A stretch of 64,000 bases of DNA from Lachancea kluyveri NRRL Y-12651 (Eukaryota; Ascomycota; Saccharomycetes; Saccharomycetales; Saccharomycetaceae): positions 858,501 through 922,500 of the forward strand of contig CM000687.1 in assembly GCA_000149225.2 (NCBI GenBank), written 5' to 3'. Made by a program: the position numbers and the translations under genes. Under the pieces are notes generated by a model. That model was not told the origin of the DNA. It was given only the letters and a program-made list of their open reading frames with translations, and made no database searches. Shown here piece after piece: positions 48,363 through 57,910 of the stretch. Every line of letters starts with the position of its first letter. The first letter of the stretch is position 1.

Positions 48363-49835
48363 ATGACTAGCAGTAAAAGGGTTGTCTTGATTGATAATTA
48401 CGATTCTTTTACCTGGAATCTGTATGAATATTTGTGCCAAGAAGGTGCAGAAGTCCTGGTTTACCGTAACGATGAGATCACCGTCGATGAGGTTGCAGCA
48501 TTGAATCCGGAAATCGTTTTTATTTCTCCAGGCCCTGGTCATCCAAAAACCGATTCTGGTATATCCAGAGAATGTATCAAATATTTCACCGGTAAGGTTC
48601 CCGTGTTTGGTGTTTGTATGGGTCAACAATGTATGTTTGACGTTTTCGGCGGTGAAGTCGCTTATGCTGGTGAGATCGTCCATGGTAAAACTTCTCCAAT
48701 CTACCATGACAACAAGGGTTTTTTTAAGGGTGTTCCACAGGGTGTTGCAGTGACTAGATACCATTCCTTAGCTGGTCTAAAGTCCAGTCTACCAGATGTT
48801 CTCGAAATCACCGCAAAAACTGAAGGTGGCATCATTATGGGTGTCAGGCACAAGAAATACACCGTGGAAGGTGTCCAATTTCATCCAGAATCTATTTTAA
48901 CAGAAGAGGGTCACTTAATGTTGAGAAACATTTTAAGCATCCAAGGTGGCACTTGGGAGGAGAACGATAAATTATCCAAAAACTCCACGAAATACTTGTC
49001 TTCCAAAGGCTCTTCCATCTTGGACCAAATATATGCCAAACGTCAAAACGATGTTCAAGAGCAAGCTAGTACCCCAGGCTTTACATTGAAGGATTTAGAA
49101 ACCAACTTCAAATTAGGCTTGGCACCTCCTGTTCAAAGCTTGTATGAAAAGTTGTCTTCGACTTCCGGCAAAGCCGCAGTGTTGGCCGAAGTGAAGCGTG
49201 CCTCTCCCTCAAAGGGTGATATAGACATCAGTGCTGTTGCTGCAGAACAAGGTTTGAAGTATGCCAGGGCAGGTGCTTCTGCTATTTCTGTTCTAACTGA
49301 GCCGCATTGGTTTAAAGGGAGCTTGCAAGATTTGGTTAATGTCAGAAGAGCTTTAGATTTGAGCTTTTCCGAAAATCCATCAGAAAGACCATGTGTCTTG
49401 AGAAAAGAGTTCATCTTCAGCAAGTACCAAATTTTGGAGTCTAGATTAGCTGGTGCAGACACCGTTCTATTAATTGTCAAGATGTTGTCACAGGACCTGT
49501 TACGTGACTTATACGAATATGCAACTGTGGAAATGGGCATTGAACCTCTCGTCGAAGTAAATTCGAAGGCTGAACTAGACCGTGCTCTAGAAATCAATGC
49601 TAAAATTATTGGTGTCAACAACAGAAACCTACATTCGTTTGATGTTGACTTGAACACTACCAGCTCTCTTATCCACTCAGTTCCAAAGGGTACTTTGTTG
49701 ATTGCTCTATCAGGTATCACCAGTGGAAAGGACGCAGAAAAGTACAAATCTGAAGGTGTCAATGGGTTTTTAGTTGGTGAAGCCTTGATGAGGGCCAACG
49801 ACGTAAACGCCTTTATTAAAGAACTTGTTCAATAG
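48363..49835 (+). CDS. TRP3: Trp3, bifunctional anthranilate synthase glutaminase / indole-3-glycerol phosphate synthase
   Basis: Trp3 supplies ammonia from glutamine to Trp2 for anthranilate synthesis and also makes indole-3-glycerol phosphate in the tryptophan pathway. I start at [19 protein letters not shown] (ATG at 48363), giving 490 residues against 484. The class-I glutamine amidotransferase domain (about 1-215) has its nucleophile in [10 protein letters not shown] and the HPES motif in [12 protein letters not shown]. The IGPS domain (about 240-490) has [23 protein letters not shown] and [10 protein letters not shown]. In S. cerevisiae it is YKL211C, beside UBA1; here MOG1, HOC1 and CDC11 from the sister row lie between. 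Confidence 0.98.
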   Translation: MTSSKRVVLIDNYDSFTWNLYEYLCQEGAEVLVYRNDEITVDEVAALNPEIVFISPGPGHPKTDSGISRECIKYFTGKVPVFGVCMGQQCMFDVFGGEVAYAGEIVHGKTSPIYHDNKGFFKGVPQGVAVTRYHSLAGLKSSLPDVLEITAKTEGGIIMGVRHKKYTVEGVQFHPESILTEEGHLMLRNILSIQGGTWEENDKLSKNSTKYLSSKGSSILDQIYAKRQNDVQEQASTPGFTLKDLETNFKLGLAPPVQSLYEKLSSTSGKAAVLAEVKRASPSKGDIDISAVAAEQGLKYARAGASAISVLTEPHWFKGSLQDLVNVRRALDLSFSENPSERPCVLRKEFIFSKYQILESRLAGADTVLLIVKMLSQDLLRDLYEYATVEMGIEPLVEVNSKAELDRALEINAKIIGVNNRNLHSFDVDLNTTSSLIHSVPKGTLLIALSGITSGKDAEKYKSEGVNGFLVGEALMRANDVNAFIKELVQ

Positions 49836-49914
49836 ACAAAAACGTTAAAAAAAGAGAAATAAGATCGAAAATAAAATTACATAAAAAAAAAAGTTGTATA
49901 TCTTTTTCCCCTTC

Positions 49915-51798
49915 CTAATCCCTCTTTAAAACGTTGGGCTTGGAGAACTTGGCGCTTGGAACATATTTAATACCCCTAAATTGATGTTCCTTGTCATGAG
50001 TGTGAACAGCAACCAAGAAGCCTAGATCTGCAAGTTTCGGCCAGTTCACGTACTGTTCGCCGTTTTGGAAAATAAAACGGGTTGCCAAAATCAAAACAGC
50101 TGAGGAACTAAACAAAAACGCTAGATTTTTGAAGCTTGTAAAATGTTCTTTGGGGAAAAAAATAGTTGCAGCAATGACAGTCACAGCAGCGTAAATAATG
50201 GTAGGAACAGCTTGGATTAGCAATGGTCTCCTATCAGGGAATGGTGATTGAATTGTTGTTTCGAATGGCTTGAAGTTACCTAAAAACAAATCATAACTGT
50301 CCTGTCTTGGGCCATCTGTCAGGTTGTTTTGATAGTAACGGGACAAGGAATTCATCAAATCATTCAATGCACCAACCTTAGTACGATTACCGGTTCTCGT
50401 AAAATCAGTCTTCAAAGCACCAGTACCTGAGTACGCACAGCTGACCGCATCAGCATTATCTGCCCAAAAGTTTTGAAATTTAAACAACAATTTCTTATCA
50501 TTTTCCCATATATCACCAGAGGAAATAACACCTGCTGTTTCAAACTCCTGTTGCAAAACCCAATGCGCTAAGACAGATTGAACAACATTGGTTCTGTCCA
50601 GACAATCCATACAATTGGTTCTAACTACTGATTGTTGTTTGCTGACAATTTTCTTAGTCGAACCGTTTTGGCCAATAGTTTTATGGAAAACATCTTTGCT
50701 GCTTAAGCCTAACTCTTTTAAATGGTTGATCAGCAATTTGACCCTATGCCATTGCATTTTGCGACATTCGTGATGGAAATCAAAATAAACATAGTGGATC
50801 TTAGGATCACACAAGGAGTTGACAGCCAATTCGTAGGCTTTCTTGACGGGCACTTCATAGCCCTTTTGGTTAACAAGATTCACTAAGAAATTTTCACCAT
50901 ACAAAGACTTTTGCTCTTCAAAATGCTTCTTAGTCGCTTCTAGAGAAGAATTTTCACCTAAAACCAAGCTTGGTTTATATTTCAAATTATTGACCTCAGC
51001 CCAGTAGACAGGGACAGAGCCTCTTGTTTGCAAAAAAGAAAAGAAGTCGCTATCACCATTTGAGCCGTTCTGGACCAATAAGACTTGCTCAGTTTCATTG
51101 AAGTTACTGACGTTTCCTTCAGAGTCAATACCACGGCGGAAGTATCTAGTGCCTGCTCGTAATCTGCTTCTTCTTGTAATCAAACCAATGGAAATTGGTG
51201 TAGCATTAAAAACAGTGTCAATAACCTTCGCATAACCATATATCATAGGCTGAATGAAGTCACTAACACGTGTGTCATCAATGGAAAGTTTTTGCAAGTC
51301 TTGCGTAACGTAATGGTTCCAAAAAAAGCGTTCGTCTGCCTTTTGCCAAACCGCTTTACCGCTACCATCATTCAGCTCTTCATTTCTTTGAACAGAGTTC
51401 GTTAAGTCGTAGGTGTATGAAAAGTACAGAGTGGAGTTGGACAAATGTGTTTCCAAAAGTGATAAGTATTGAGACTCATCATTATCTTTCCTTAGGTCTT
51501 TGTTAACAGGTACGATCTTATGTTCTACTAACTTGAAAATGGTGTTACCGTTCAATTTACCCACATCTTCGACCCTATTGGCAATAATAGCATATTTGTT
51601 CGTTTTCAGCTTGATCACACCAACCAAAGCGGCAATCTTACGTATATCTCCACGTGCAGGGAAGTCCTGAGGTGCAGCTAGAGTGAAGTCATGTTCGTTA
51701 GGAGAAATGGATAACACCGCATCATTCTTGGTAGACGAAGATGCCAGCTTAAACAGTAACTTATCCTCAACTTGAGTAAACAACAAAGGACCGGACAT
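49915..51798 (-). CDS. SAC1: Phosphoinositide 4-phosphatase Sac1
   Basis: Sac1 removes phosphate from PI4P in the ER and Golgi, controlling lipid traffic and secretion. The product has 627 residues against 623. The catalytic motif CMDCLDRT (Cys396-x5-Arg402) sits in RTNCMDCLDRTNVVQ. Two C-terminal membrane helices lie at about 520-570 (LLIQAVPTIIYAAVTVIAATIFF and LAFLFSSSAVLILATRFIF). The short tail ends KRD. It converges on TRP3 with about 80 bases between, and is divergent from DOA1 over a 153-base promoter. Confidence 0.98.
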   Translation of the reverse strand: MSGPLLFTQVEDKLLFKLASSSTKNDAVLSISPNEHDFTLAAPQDFPARGDIRKIAALVGVIKLKTNKYAIIANRVEDVGKLNGNTIFKLVEHKIVPVNKDLRKDNDESQYLSLLETHLSNSTLYFSYTYDLTNSVQRNEELNDGSGKAVWQKADERFFWNHYVTQDLQKLSIDDTRVSDFIQPMIYGYAKVIDTVFNATPISIGLITRRSRLRAGTRYFRRGIDSEGNVSNFNETEQVLLVQNGSNGDSDFFSFLQTRGSVPVYWAEVNNLKYKPSLVLGENSSLEATKKHFEEQKSLYGENFLVNLVNQKGYEVPVKKAYELAVNSLCDPKIHYVYFDFHHECRKMQWHRVKLLINHLKELGLSSKDVFHKTIGQNGSTKKIVSKQQSVVRTNCMDCLDRTNVVQSVLAHWVLQQEFETAGVISSGDIWENDKKLLFKFQNFWADNADAVSCAYSGTGALKTDFTRTGNRTKVGALNDLMNSLSRYYQNNLTDGPRQDSYDLFLGNFKPFETTIQSPFPDRRPLLIQAVPTIIYAAVTVIAATIFFPKEHFTSFKNLAFLFSSSAVLILATRFIFQNGEQYVNWPKLADLGFLVAVHTHDKEHQFRGIKYVPSAKFSKPNVLKRD

Positions 51799-51908
51799 TA
51801 CTTTCTGTAAATAACCTATGCTTTTCTTTATGTGTATCGATCTACCGTTGTTGTAAGTTGCTTAACGAAGCCGGGTGTTCTCCTTTTTAAGTAATGGCTT
51901 CGGTACGG

Positions 51909-51917
51909 CGTGGCAAA
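51909..51917 (+). promoter_or_regulatory. Near-match PACE/Rpn4 site upstream of DOA1
   Basis: CGTGGCAAA keeps eight of nine bases of GGTGGCAAA and lies 35 bases before the DOA1 ATG. DOA1 is a ubiquitin-pathway gene, so Rpn4 control is plausible. Closeness to the ATG is unusual for an activator site. Confidence 0.45.
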
Positions 51918-51951
51918 GATTTCTACAACACACAAACGAAAAACGCACAGC

Positions 51952-54087
51952 ATGTACAAATTATCTGCTGACTTGAAGGGGCATGAACAAGACGTTAAAA
52001 GTGTGGTAGCAATTAACGACAGTCAAGTTGCTAGCTGTTCTAGAGATGGTACCGTTCGTGTGTGGAGCAACAATGACGGCGTTTGGAATGGTGTTATTGC
52101 GCATAACTCTGAGAAGTTTATCAACAGTTTGTGCTATGATAAGTCGAGCCAACTGCTATTCTACGGTGGACAAGATACGTTAGTTGGAGGTATCTCCCCA
52201 TTGGCTACCACAGACGAGGATCCTGTGTACATGCTAATTGGTCATAAGGGGAATGTCTGTAGTTTAAGCAGCAAGAACAACTTTGTTATCAGTAGCAGTT
52301 GGGATAAGACCGCTAAGGTTTGGCACAACGGGTCTGCAATCTATGACCTAGTAGGGCACAGTGCGTCTGTTTGGGATGCCAAATTCTTGCCGGAAAAGGA
52401 TTTTTTTTTGACTGCTTCAGCAGACTGTACTATTAAGTTGTGGCATGGCAACAAACTGATCAAAACTTTCTCTGGAATTCATAAAGACGTAATAAGACAT
52501 CTGGATATTTCACCAGATGGGGAAACATTTGCCAGCTGCTCCAACGATGGCACTGTTAAGATAAATGACATGGACGGTAACATTTTAAAAACATTCACTG
52601 GTCACGAAAGCTTCGTTTACTCTGTAAAGTTTCTTCCTAACGGAGATTTGGTTAGTTGTGGGGAAGACAGGTCTGTAAGAGTATGGAGTAAGACTGGTGC
52701 TGTAAAGCAAGTCCTTAGATTGCCTGCTGTGTCCATTTGGGACCTTGATATTCTGCCAAATGGAGATATTCTCGTTGGTAGTAGTGATAACATGGTTAGA
52801 ATCTTTACAGTTGAAGAATCGAGGATTGCATCTAACAGCAAACTTGAAGAGCTACAGAAACAGGTTGAGAACTCCTCTATAAACTCACAAACTATGGATT
52901 TCGATGAATCTAAATTATCTCCATACGAAGTCATCTTACAGCCAGGCAAAAAGGAAGGACAGGTGGCTGTTGTAAAAGCACCATCTGGTGCCATTGAGGC
53001 ACACCAATTTAGTCAAGGTCAATGGATGAAAGTTGGTGATGTTGTTGGCTCTTCCGGAAATGACCAGAAAGTAGATTTTGAAGGCAAAAATTATGACTAC
53101 GTGTTTGATGTGGATATACAGGAGGGCATGCCACCATTAAAGCTACCGTTCAATGCAAACGGTAACCCTTATGAGGCAGCAGACGCTTTCTTGACCAGAT
53201 ACGAACTTCCAGCGGAATACAGGGAGGAGATCGTGAAGTTTATTATCAAAAATACCGGTGGTGTAACCCTTGATCAAGGCGACGAGCCTGCTATTTCAAA
53301 CGTTGAACGAAAGTCCAAAAACGCACTCAAAGTTCTTCCTGTCAAATCTTATCTATCGATTTCGAACTTCAATCCAGATGCTATTTTCAATGGTCTTGTA
53401 AAATTGAATAGCAAAGAAAAAACTTTTGACGACACAGATTTGGCAGCAATAGGTTCTGCTCTACACAACATCGAAGAAAGCTACGAGCTATTATTCGCAA
53501 ACGCTTCTATTATCCGCTCTTCATGGTCTAACAAAGTACCTTCTTTTGACATAATGAGGTTAATCGTTCATAAGCTGCCCAATGCGGACACTATGAGTGA
53601 GTTTATTCAAGAGGGTCTCGATCCAGAAAATCCAGTATTAACCATGCTGACAATTCGTGCTTTGGTAAACTGCTTTAGTAACGAAGAATGGGGTATCAGT
53701 TTGATGTCATCGAAGGCAGTTTACGAATCCATTTTCCAAACTATAGATGCTGAATATCCAACTTGCAAACCCCAGCAGCAAAGCAACTTGGCGGTTGCAG
53801 TTGCAACTTTAATTTTGAACTACAGTGTTTTAATATTGCTAACCAACAAAATAGATATCTTCCCGATTTTAGCAGATGTTTTGAATAATAAGTTTGGTCC
53901 TTCTGCAATGTGCCAGAATTCGGAAGAGGCCGCCTACAGATTAGTTGTCGCCTATGGTAACCTATCTACAATCGACACATCATTAAGACAACTAGCAAGC
54001 TCTGTTGTCTGGTTGAAGCAGATCAAGAGTAAGCACGGGCACATTGTGAGGTTTCACGACTTGTTTGAAGACTTTGTTAATCTCTGA
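51952..54087 (+). CDS. DOA1: Doa1/Ufd3, WD-repeat ubiquitin-binding Cdc48 cofactor
   Basis: Doa1 (PLAA orthologue) joins ubiquitin and Cdc48/p97 and sets the level of free ubiquitin. I start at MYKLSADLKGHEQDV (ATG at 51952), giving 711 residues against 715. Seven WD40 blades cover about 1-300 (repeated SCSRDGTVRVW, SASWDKTAKVW, TASADCTIKLW). The PFU ubiquitin-binding domain is about 330-450 and the Cdc48-binding PUL armadillo domain about 470-711. The open frame upstream to 51910 lacks an ATG. In S. cerevisiae it is YKL213C, between SAC1 and YRA2, as here. Confidence 0.97.
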   Translation: MYKLSADLKGHEQDVKSVVAINDSQVASCSRDGTVRVWSNNDGVWNGVIAHNSEKFINSLCYDKSSQLLFYGGQDTLVGGISPLATTDEDPVYMLIGHKGNVCSLSSKNNFVISSSWDKTAKVWHNGSAIYDLVGHSASVWDAKFLPEKDFFLTASADCTIKLWHGNKLIKTFSGIHKDVIRHLDISPDGETFASCSNDGTVKINDMDGNILKTFTGHESFVYSVKFLPNGDLVSCGEDRSVRVWSKTGAVKQVLRLPAVSIWDLDILPNGDILVGSSDNMVRIFTVEESRIASNSKLEELQKQVENSSINSQTMDFDESKLSPYEVILQPGKKEGQVAVVKAPSGAIEAHQFSQGQWMKVGDVVGSSGNDQKVDFEGKNYDYVFDVDIQEGMPPLKLPFNANGNPYEAADAFLTRYELPAEYREEIVKFIIKNTGGVTLDQGDEPAISNVERKSKNALKVLPVKSYLSISNFNPDAIFNGLVKLNSKEKTFDDTDLAAIGSALHNIEESYELLFANASIIRSSWSNKVPSFDIMRLIVHKLPNADTMSEFIQEGLDPENPVLTMLTIRALVNCFSNEEWGISLMSSKAVYESIFQTIDAEYPTCKPQQQSNLAVAVATLILNYSVLILLTNKIDIFPILADVLNNKFGPSAMCQNSEEAAYRLVVAYGNLSTIDTSLRQLASSVVWLKQIKSKHGHIVRFHDLFEDFVNL

Positions 54088-54230
54088 GCTAAAAAAAATG
54101 TTAGAGAGTAGGGTAACTGATGTCTTAGCGTTGTTGCGAGGGTCAGTAATTTGAAGAAAAACAAGAAACCAACTTACATAGTACAATTGAGTAATTTTAT
54201 ATAATAAAAGAAACATATTATAACTCAATA

Positions 54231-54980
54231 ATGTCCATGGATGAGTCTTTAGACAGTATTATTGACGATAAGGTATGTTGTAAACCCTTTCCCCTAGCAT
54301 TGCCTTTGCCATGTAAGAATGCGTTATTAACAAAACTTTAACAGCAAAAGCGTCAACCAGTCACAGTAAGTTAAAGAAATAAGCCATTTTTTTGGCTTCA
54401 AATTAAAATGAAATGAAATAAAAACCATGGTTATTAACAGCTTTGTGTATGCTAATAGCGATACCGTCGTCGTGATCTGAGAAACGGCTTGGCTCAAAGA
54501 ATGGGTATAGAAGAGAGGCCCATACGTGACTACGAACCACGAGATGTCAAAAGAGGCGCCAGAGAGAACTCTCGTCCATCTGCCCCTCCAAAAAAACGGT
54601 TGCGTATTTTGAATATACCATTGGATGCTTCTGATTATGTTATTGAAGATATGATCAAAGAACTTGGGGCGACTGTATACCAGAACATTTACGATCACGA
54701 GGATGACAGAACTGCAGTTTTTGAATTCGAGGATCCCAAACTAATGGATGAAGCAGTTGAAAAGTTGAATGGCAAAGTATTGAATGGGAATGTTCTTTCA
54801 GTTGAAATTTTCGAGTCCCAAAGACGTCCTGAGAGACGCTATCAACGTGGCCCGCGCTCACAACAAACGCATGGCCACCAAGTGAGACCTAAAGGCTCGA
54901 GGGGCCCAAAAAGAGAAGCAGTTGGAAAACCAACCGTTGATCAGTTGGATGCTGAGTTGGATGCCTACATGAAAGAGTAA
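54231..54980 (+). CDS. YRA2: Yra2, RNA-annealing/mRNA export adaptor, three exons
   Basis: Yra2 is an REF/ALY-family RRM protein that binds Mex67 and helps mRNA export. A plain frame starts only inside exon 3. I propose exon 1 at 54231-54272 (MSMDESLDSIIDDK), exon 2 at 54345-54365 (QKRQPVT, 21 nt) and exon 3 at 54459-54980. The spliced protein has 194 residues against 203. The join gives ...QPVTRYRRRDLRNGL, which matches the S. cerevisiae ...HKVTRYRRRDLRN across both junctions. The RRM (RLRILNIPLDASDYVIEDMIKE ... AVFEFEDPKLMDEAV) and the conserved tail QLDAELDAYMKE are in exon 3. A variant joining exon 1 directly to exon 3 would also be in frame. S. cerevisiae YRA2 has no intron as I know it. 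Confidence 0.85.
54273..54344 (+). other. Intron 1 of YRA2 (72 nt)
   Basis: Starts with the consensus GTATGT, has a branch-site-like TTATTAAC at about 54325-54332, and ends in TTTAACAG. The joined exons stay in frame, with exon 1 of 42 nt (14 codons). Confidence 0.75.
54366..54458 (+). other. Intron 2 of YRA2 (93 nt)
   Basis: Starts GTAAGT, a minor 5' splice site in budding yeast, has the same TTATTAAC branch-like sequence at about 54430-54437, and ends GCTAATAG. An in-frame TAG at 54456-54458 is removed with it. Use of the earlier AACAG at 54440 would shift the frame. Confidence 0.75.
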
Positions 54981-55310
54981 ATTACTAGTGCACTTGTATA
55001 AAGGATGTTTCAAAGATGGTTTCACTTCGTTTGTTCCTGTCACAAGCTTCTAAAGATGAACAGCATTTGACTCCGTCGATGTGAAGATAAGTTTATACAA
55101 TACCTAATGGTAAAAAGTGGAAACGTTCCATTCTTCAAAAAAAAAAAAAAGATAGTAGAAGGCAATGTCTAATACAAGCGAATATATTCATTTTCGTGGT
55201 TTGGAAACTATACAGGTCATCAAATATGTTTATTACAGGAAGGAATGTAAACAGCAGACTTTATCTGGAATATAATATAAAGATTTTTATCATCTTACAC
55301 CATTCTGCAT
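54981..55310. other. Intergenic region YRA2-MIR1
   Basis: About 330 bases between convergent 3' ends. An A run near 55137-55150 and AT-rich motifs suggest terminators. No gene seen. Confidence 0.5.
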
Positions 55311-56234
55311 CTAGTGACCACCGCCACCGATTTCGATGGCTGGAGCACAACCCAAAGTCTTCTTCAAAGAACCGTAGATACCGAATTGTAGAGAAGTCAA
55401 AGTACCAACCATGACTAAACGTGTTGGCAAACCAGCGAAGGAGCCAACGAAACCTAGTTGTTTGGCCAATTGGGCCAACAAACCAATGGTGGATTGACCT
55501 GGTGCCTTCTTGGTCTTGTTAACCTTGGACAACAATGTGTCGGCTGGTTGAGAAACAATGGCAGCAGCCAAACCAGCGGTCAAACCGGAAAGCAAGTTAA
55601 TACCAGTGGTAGAAGCGGTGGATAAGGATTCCTTTGGACCAGCCATACCGAAGTAAACTTCGGCAGCACGCTCAAAGACCAAGAACTTGGCAATGTTGTA
55701 AGGAATTTGTTTGAACAAAATTGGAGTGAAACCGTTGTAGAAAGAACCAGCACCTTCTTCCTTTAGAATTCTGGAGAAACCACCGACCAAACCGTTAGCA
55801 AAGGTTGGTTGAGAAACCAATCTGATTCTAGTGGCTTCCAAAGGACACAAAGCAATATCAGCAAAGAATTCAGCAATAGCAGCAGAACCGATGTAAATAG
55901 AGTTTTTGTAGTTGACAGCTTGGTCGTAGCCCAAGACGTCAATAAACAACTTCTTAAAAACTTCGTAACCACCAAACTTGAAAGAACCTTGCAAGGAGTA
56001 ACCCAACAAAGTTGGACCGAAACCGGTCAACAAGGCACCAGCACCTTCAGAAGAGATGATTTGCTTGAAAGAGGAAATCATACCCTTGTTGTAAACGGTT
56101 GGTTCCAATTGGATTCTGGTCTTAACGACATCGATTGGGACCATGGCGGAGTGGGTGGTACCACAACCGATGGCACCTGCCAAAGCGAACTTGGCGTAGT
56201 CGGACAAGGAGTAGTCTGGAATAGCGGCGGACAT
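55311..56234 (-). CDS. MIR1: Mitochondrial phosphate carrier Mir1
   Basis: Mir1 imports phosphate with protons across the inner mitochondrial membrane for ATP synthesis. I start at [18 protein letters not shown] (ATG at 56234), giving 307 residues against 311; the upstream frame to 56357 is not part of the family. Three mitochondrial carrier repeats are marked by [16 protein letters not shown] and PADTLLSK, with about six helices. The end [15 protein letters not shown] is nearly identical to S. cerevisiae. Codons are strongly biased, so expression is probably high. A CCAAT box upstream fits respiratory control. Confidence 0.98.
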   Translation of the reverse strand: MSAAIPDYSLSDYAKFALAGAIGCGTTHSAMVPIDVVKTRIQLEPTVYNKGMISSFKQIISSEGAGALLTGFGPTLLGYSLQGSFKFGGYEVFKKLFIDVLGYDQAVNYKNSIYIGSAAIAEFFADIALCPLEATRIRLVSQPTFANGLVGGFSRILKEEGAGSFYNGFTPILFKQIPYNIAKFLVFERAAEVYFGMAGPKESLSTASTTGINLLSGLTAGLAAAIVSQPADTLLSKVNKTKKAPGQSTIGLLAQLAKQLGFVGSFAGLPTRLVMVGTLTSLQFGIYGSLKKTLGCAPAIEIGGGGH

Positions 56235-57805
56235 TTTGCTAGTGAGGTGTTCGAAAAGATGAAAGTAGATAGATAAGAAAGTCGAAATCTGAACACGGGC
56301 TCTTAAATATTTGAGAAAATTTGTGGACGCGACGTCAGAAGAAAAAAAAAAATGCAAAAAAAAGAAAAAAACTGAACGTTCTGATTGGTTGGAATTAAAG
56401 CAGAGCTCTGAGCAAGCAACCTAGAGTGGAGGGAGTCTGGTCGAGAACATTGACTTACAAGAAATATTCTGAGGATAGGAACTACACGTTGGCCACTTTA
56501 TAACTGGAGAAGAGGACGTAATGTGCAGTACAGGTTGCAATATAGCAGTCACCATACACGAACTGTATGTTTACAAATGGATGCGATGGATTTTATCGCT
56601 TTAAAATATCAAAGAAAGTCATTTTATCTATTTGTGGTGTTCACGATTGCTGTGACTTAGACGCCAATGCTATAGATTTAAGATGAGATAAATCTGTAGT
56701 ACATAATTGGGATTCTGTCCATGCTCATTTTACAAAAAAAAAAAGTAGTAAAACGGGAAGATTAAGACACTTTTTGTGTGTTCTATTCGGTTTGCCTAAC
56801 CAAGGAACATTTGAGACAGCAAGAATATGCCCTTTCGAATAGTCCGGGGCATTTCGCAGCTTTTGCTTTTTGATATTTTGAATCTTGGTTTCCTACAGTG
56901 AGGCCCAGCTCCTGTTGCTCTTGTCATTGAACCCGTTCCCGATCTCCGTTAAATTTCACTTCGCGGCTTATACTGGTAGGTATGACGGAACCAGTTTATT
57001 ATATCTGGTGCCAATATCCCGGTATTTCATCGCAGATCATACGAGGATACCTTATTCACCAGACACGTTGTAGAAGGGTTAGAGGCCTGGTGGTCTTCTT
57101 AGAACTTGAGTTTAGAGTAGATATTCAAGACCTCTTCATATCTAATGGCTGCAGCTGATTGGAGTTTATAGAGCTCATATCAGATTTTGCTTTTTTAACG
57201 TTTGCAATATGCTTTAAATTCTTTTTTTTTTTTTTTTTTACACAGGTCGCAATATGTCGTGCTATCTCGACACCTTCAGTCAAAAGAAATACCATATTCT
57301 ACATCGACCCTAAAATATTAGCTATCAAACGGTGACTTTTCAACGCCTCCAAATAGAGGGTCAACAATTTCTCGCTATTCTTCTAATATTAAGTTATTTC
57401 GGCAACGATTAATAATCGAATTTTAATATCTTGGCGGTGAAAATTGCCAGTTAATCACTTCTTCCTCATTCAGAACTTCATGTATTTGAAAACGGTTTTG
57501 ATCCTTTGTGTGTGTCTATTTCAGATTCAGAAATGATTTTTGGCTAATCAAGTTTACCCTTTTCTGCGTTCCATACTAATAAAAATACGAAAGGAATAAA
57601 GCCAGCACAAGGAAAGAACCAGCAAGCAGACCCCTATACCCGATTACTCGACCAAGTTCTTTGTTGTATTTACTGGAAAAATACAAGATTATAAACATTC
57701 AAAAGGAAGAGACGGTACTTGTCCATCAGAAAAATAACATTTCGAACTATCATTAGTTAATTTAAGAAATGATTTTTAAGACAAGACCTTGTGACCTCGA
57801 GCGTT
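56235..57805. other. Intergenic region MIR1-ITT1
   Basis: About 1.6 kb between divergent genes. The left end is the MIR1 promoter, with the CCAAT box. A T run is at about 57221-57239. A 62-codon frame at 56885-57073 has no recognisable content. I see no RNA gene or mobile element. Confidence 0.5.
56382..56389 (-). promoter_or_regulatory. CCAAT box (Hap2/3/4/5) upstream of MIR1
   Basis: TGATTGGT, an exact match to the yeast HAP consensus TNATTGGT, lies about 150 bases before the MIR1 ATG. MIR1 is a mitochondrial gene, so HAP control is plausible. Confidence 0.55.
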
Positions 57806-57910
57806 ATGTCAAAAAAAAAAAGGAAGAAGCATCGCAAACGCAGAGCGAAACAATCCTATGATCGAAAGTTGAGTACTGAACAGAGAAAGCTGAAAGACGT
57901 GGATGGTTGA
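57806..57910 (+). CDS. Basic 34-codon upstream ORF overlapping the ITT1 start
   Basis: ATG at 57806 opens a frame of 34 codons that ends with TGA at 57908-57910. It overlaps the ITT1 ATG (57903) by eight bases in another frame (ATGGTTGA). The peptide is extremely basic at first (MSKKKRKKHRKRRAKQ), then mixed (SYDRKLSTEQRKLKDVDG). As a uORF it should reduce ITT1 translation or allow reinitiation right at its stop. A +1 frameshift at its terminal GGT-TGA would continue in the ITT1 frame, like the stop-codon frameshift known from yeast OAZ1, but nothing else supports that. It might also be a small nuclear protein. Confidence 0.45.
   Translation: MSKKKRKKHRKRRAKQSYDRKLSTEQRKLKDVDG

Noticed and set aside
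7-56300. A ubiquitin gene cluster (ETP1, TUL1, OTU2, UBA1, DOA1, ITT1)
   Set aside because: Six ubiquitin-related genes in 59 kb are notable, but their places follow ancestral gene order and they act in separate routes. Only the UBA1 and DOA1 promoters suggest common control.
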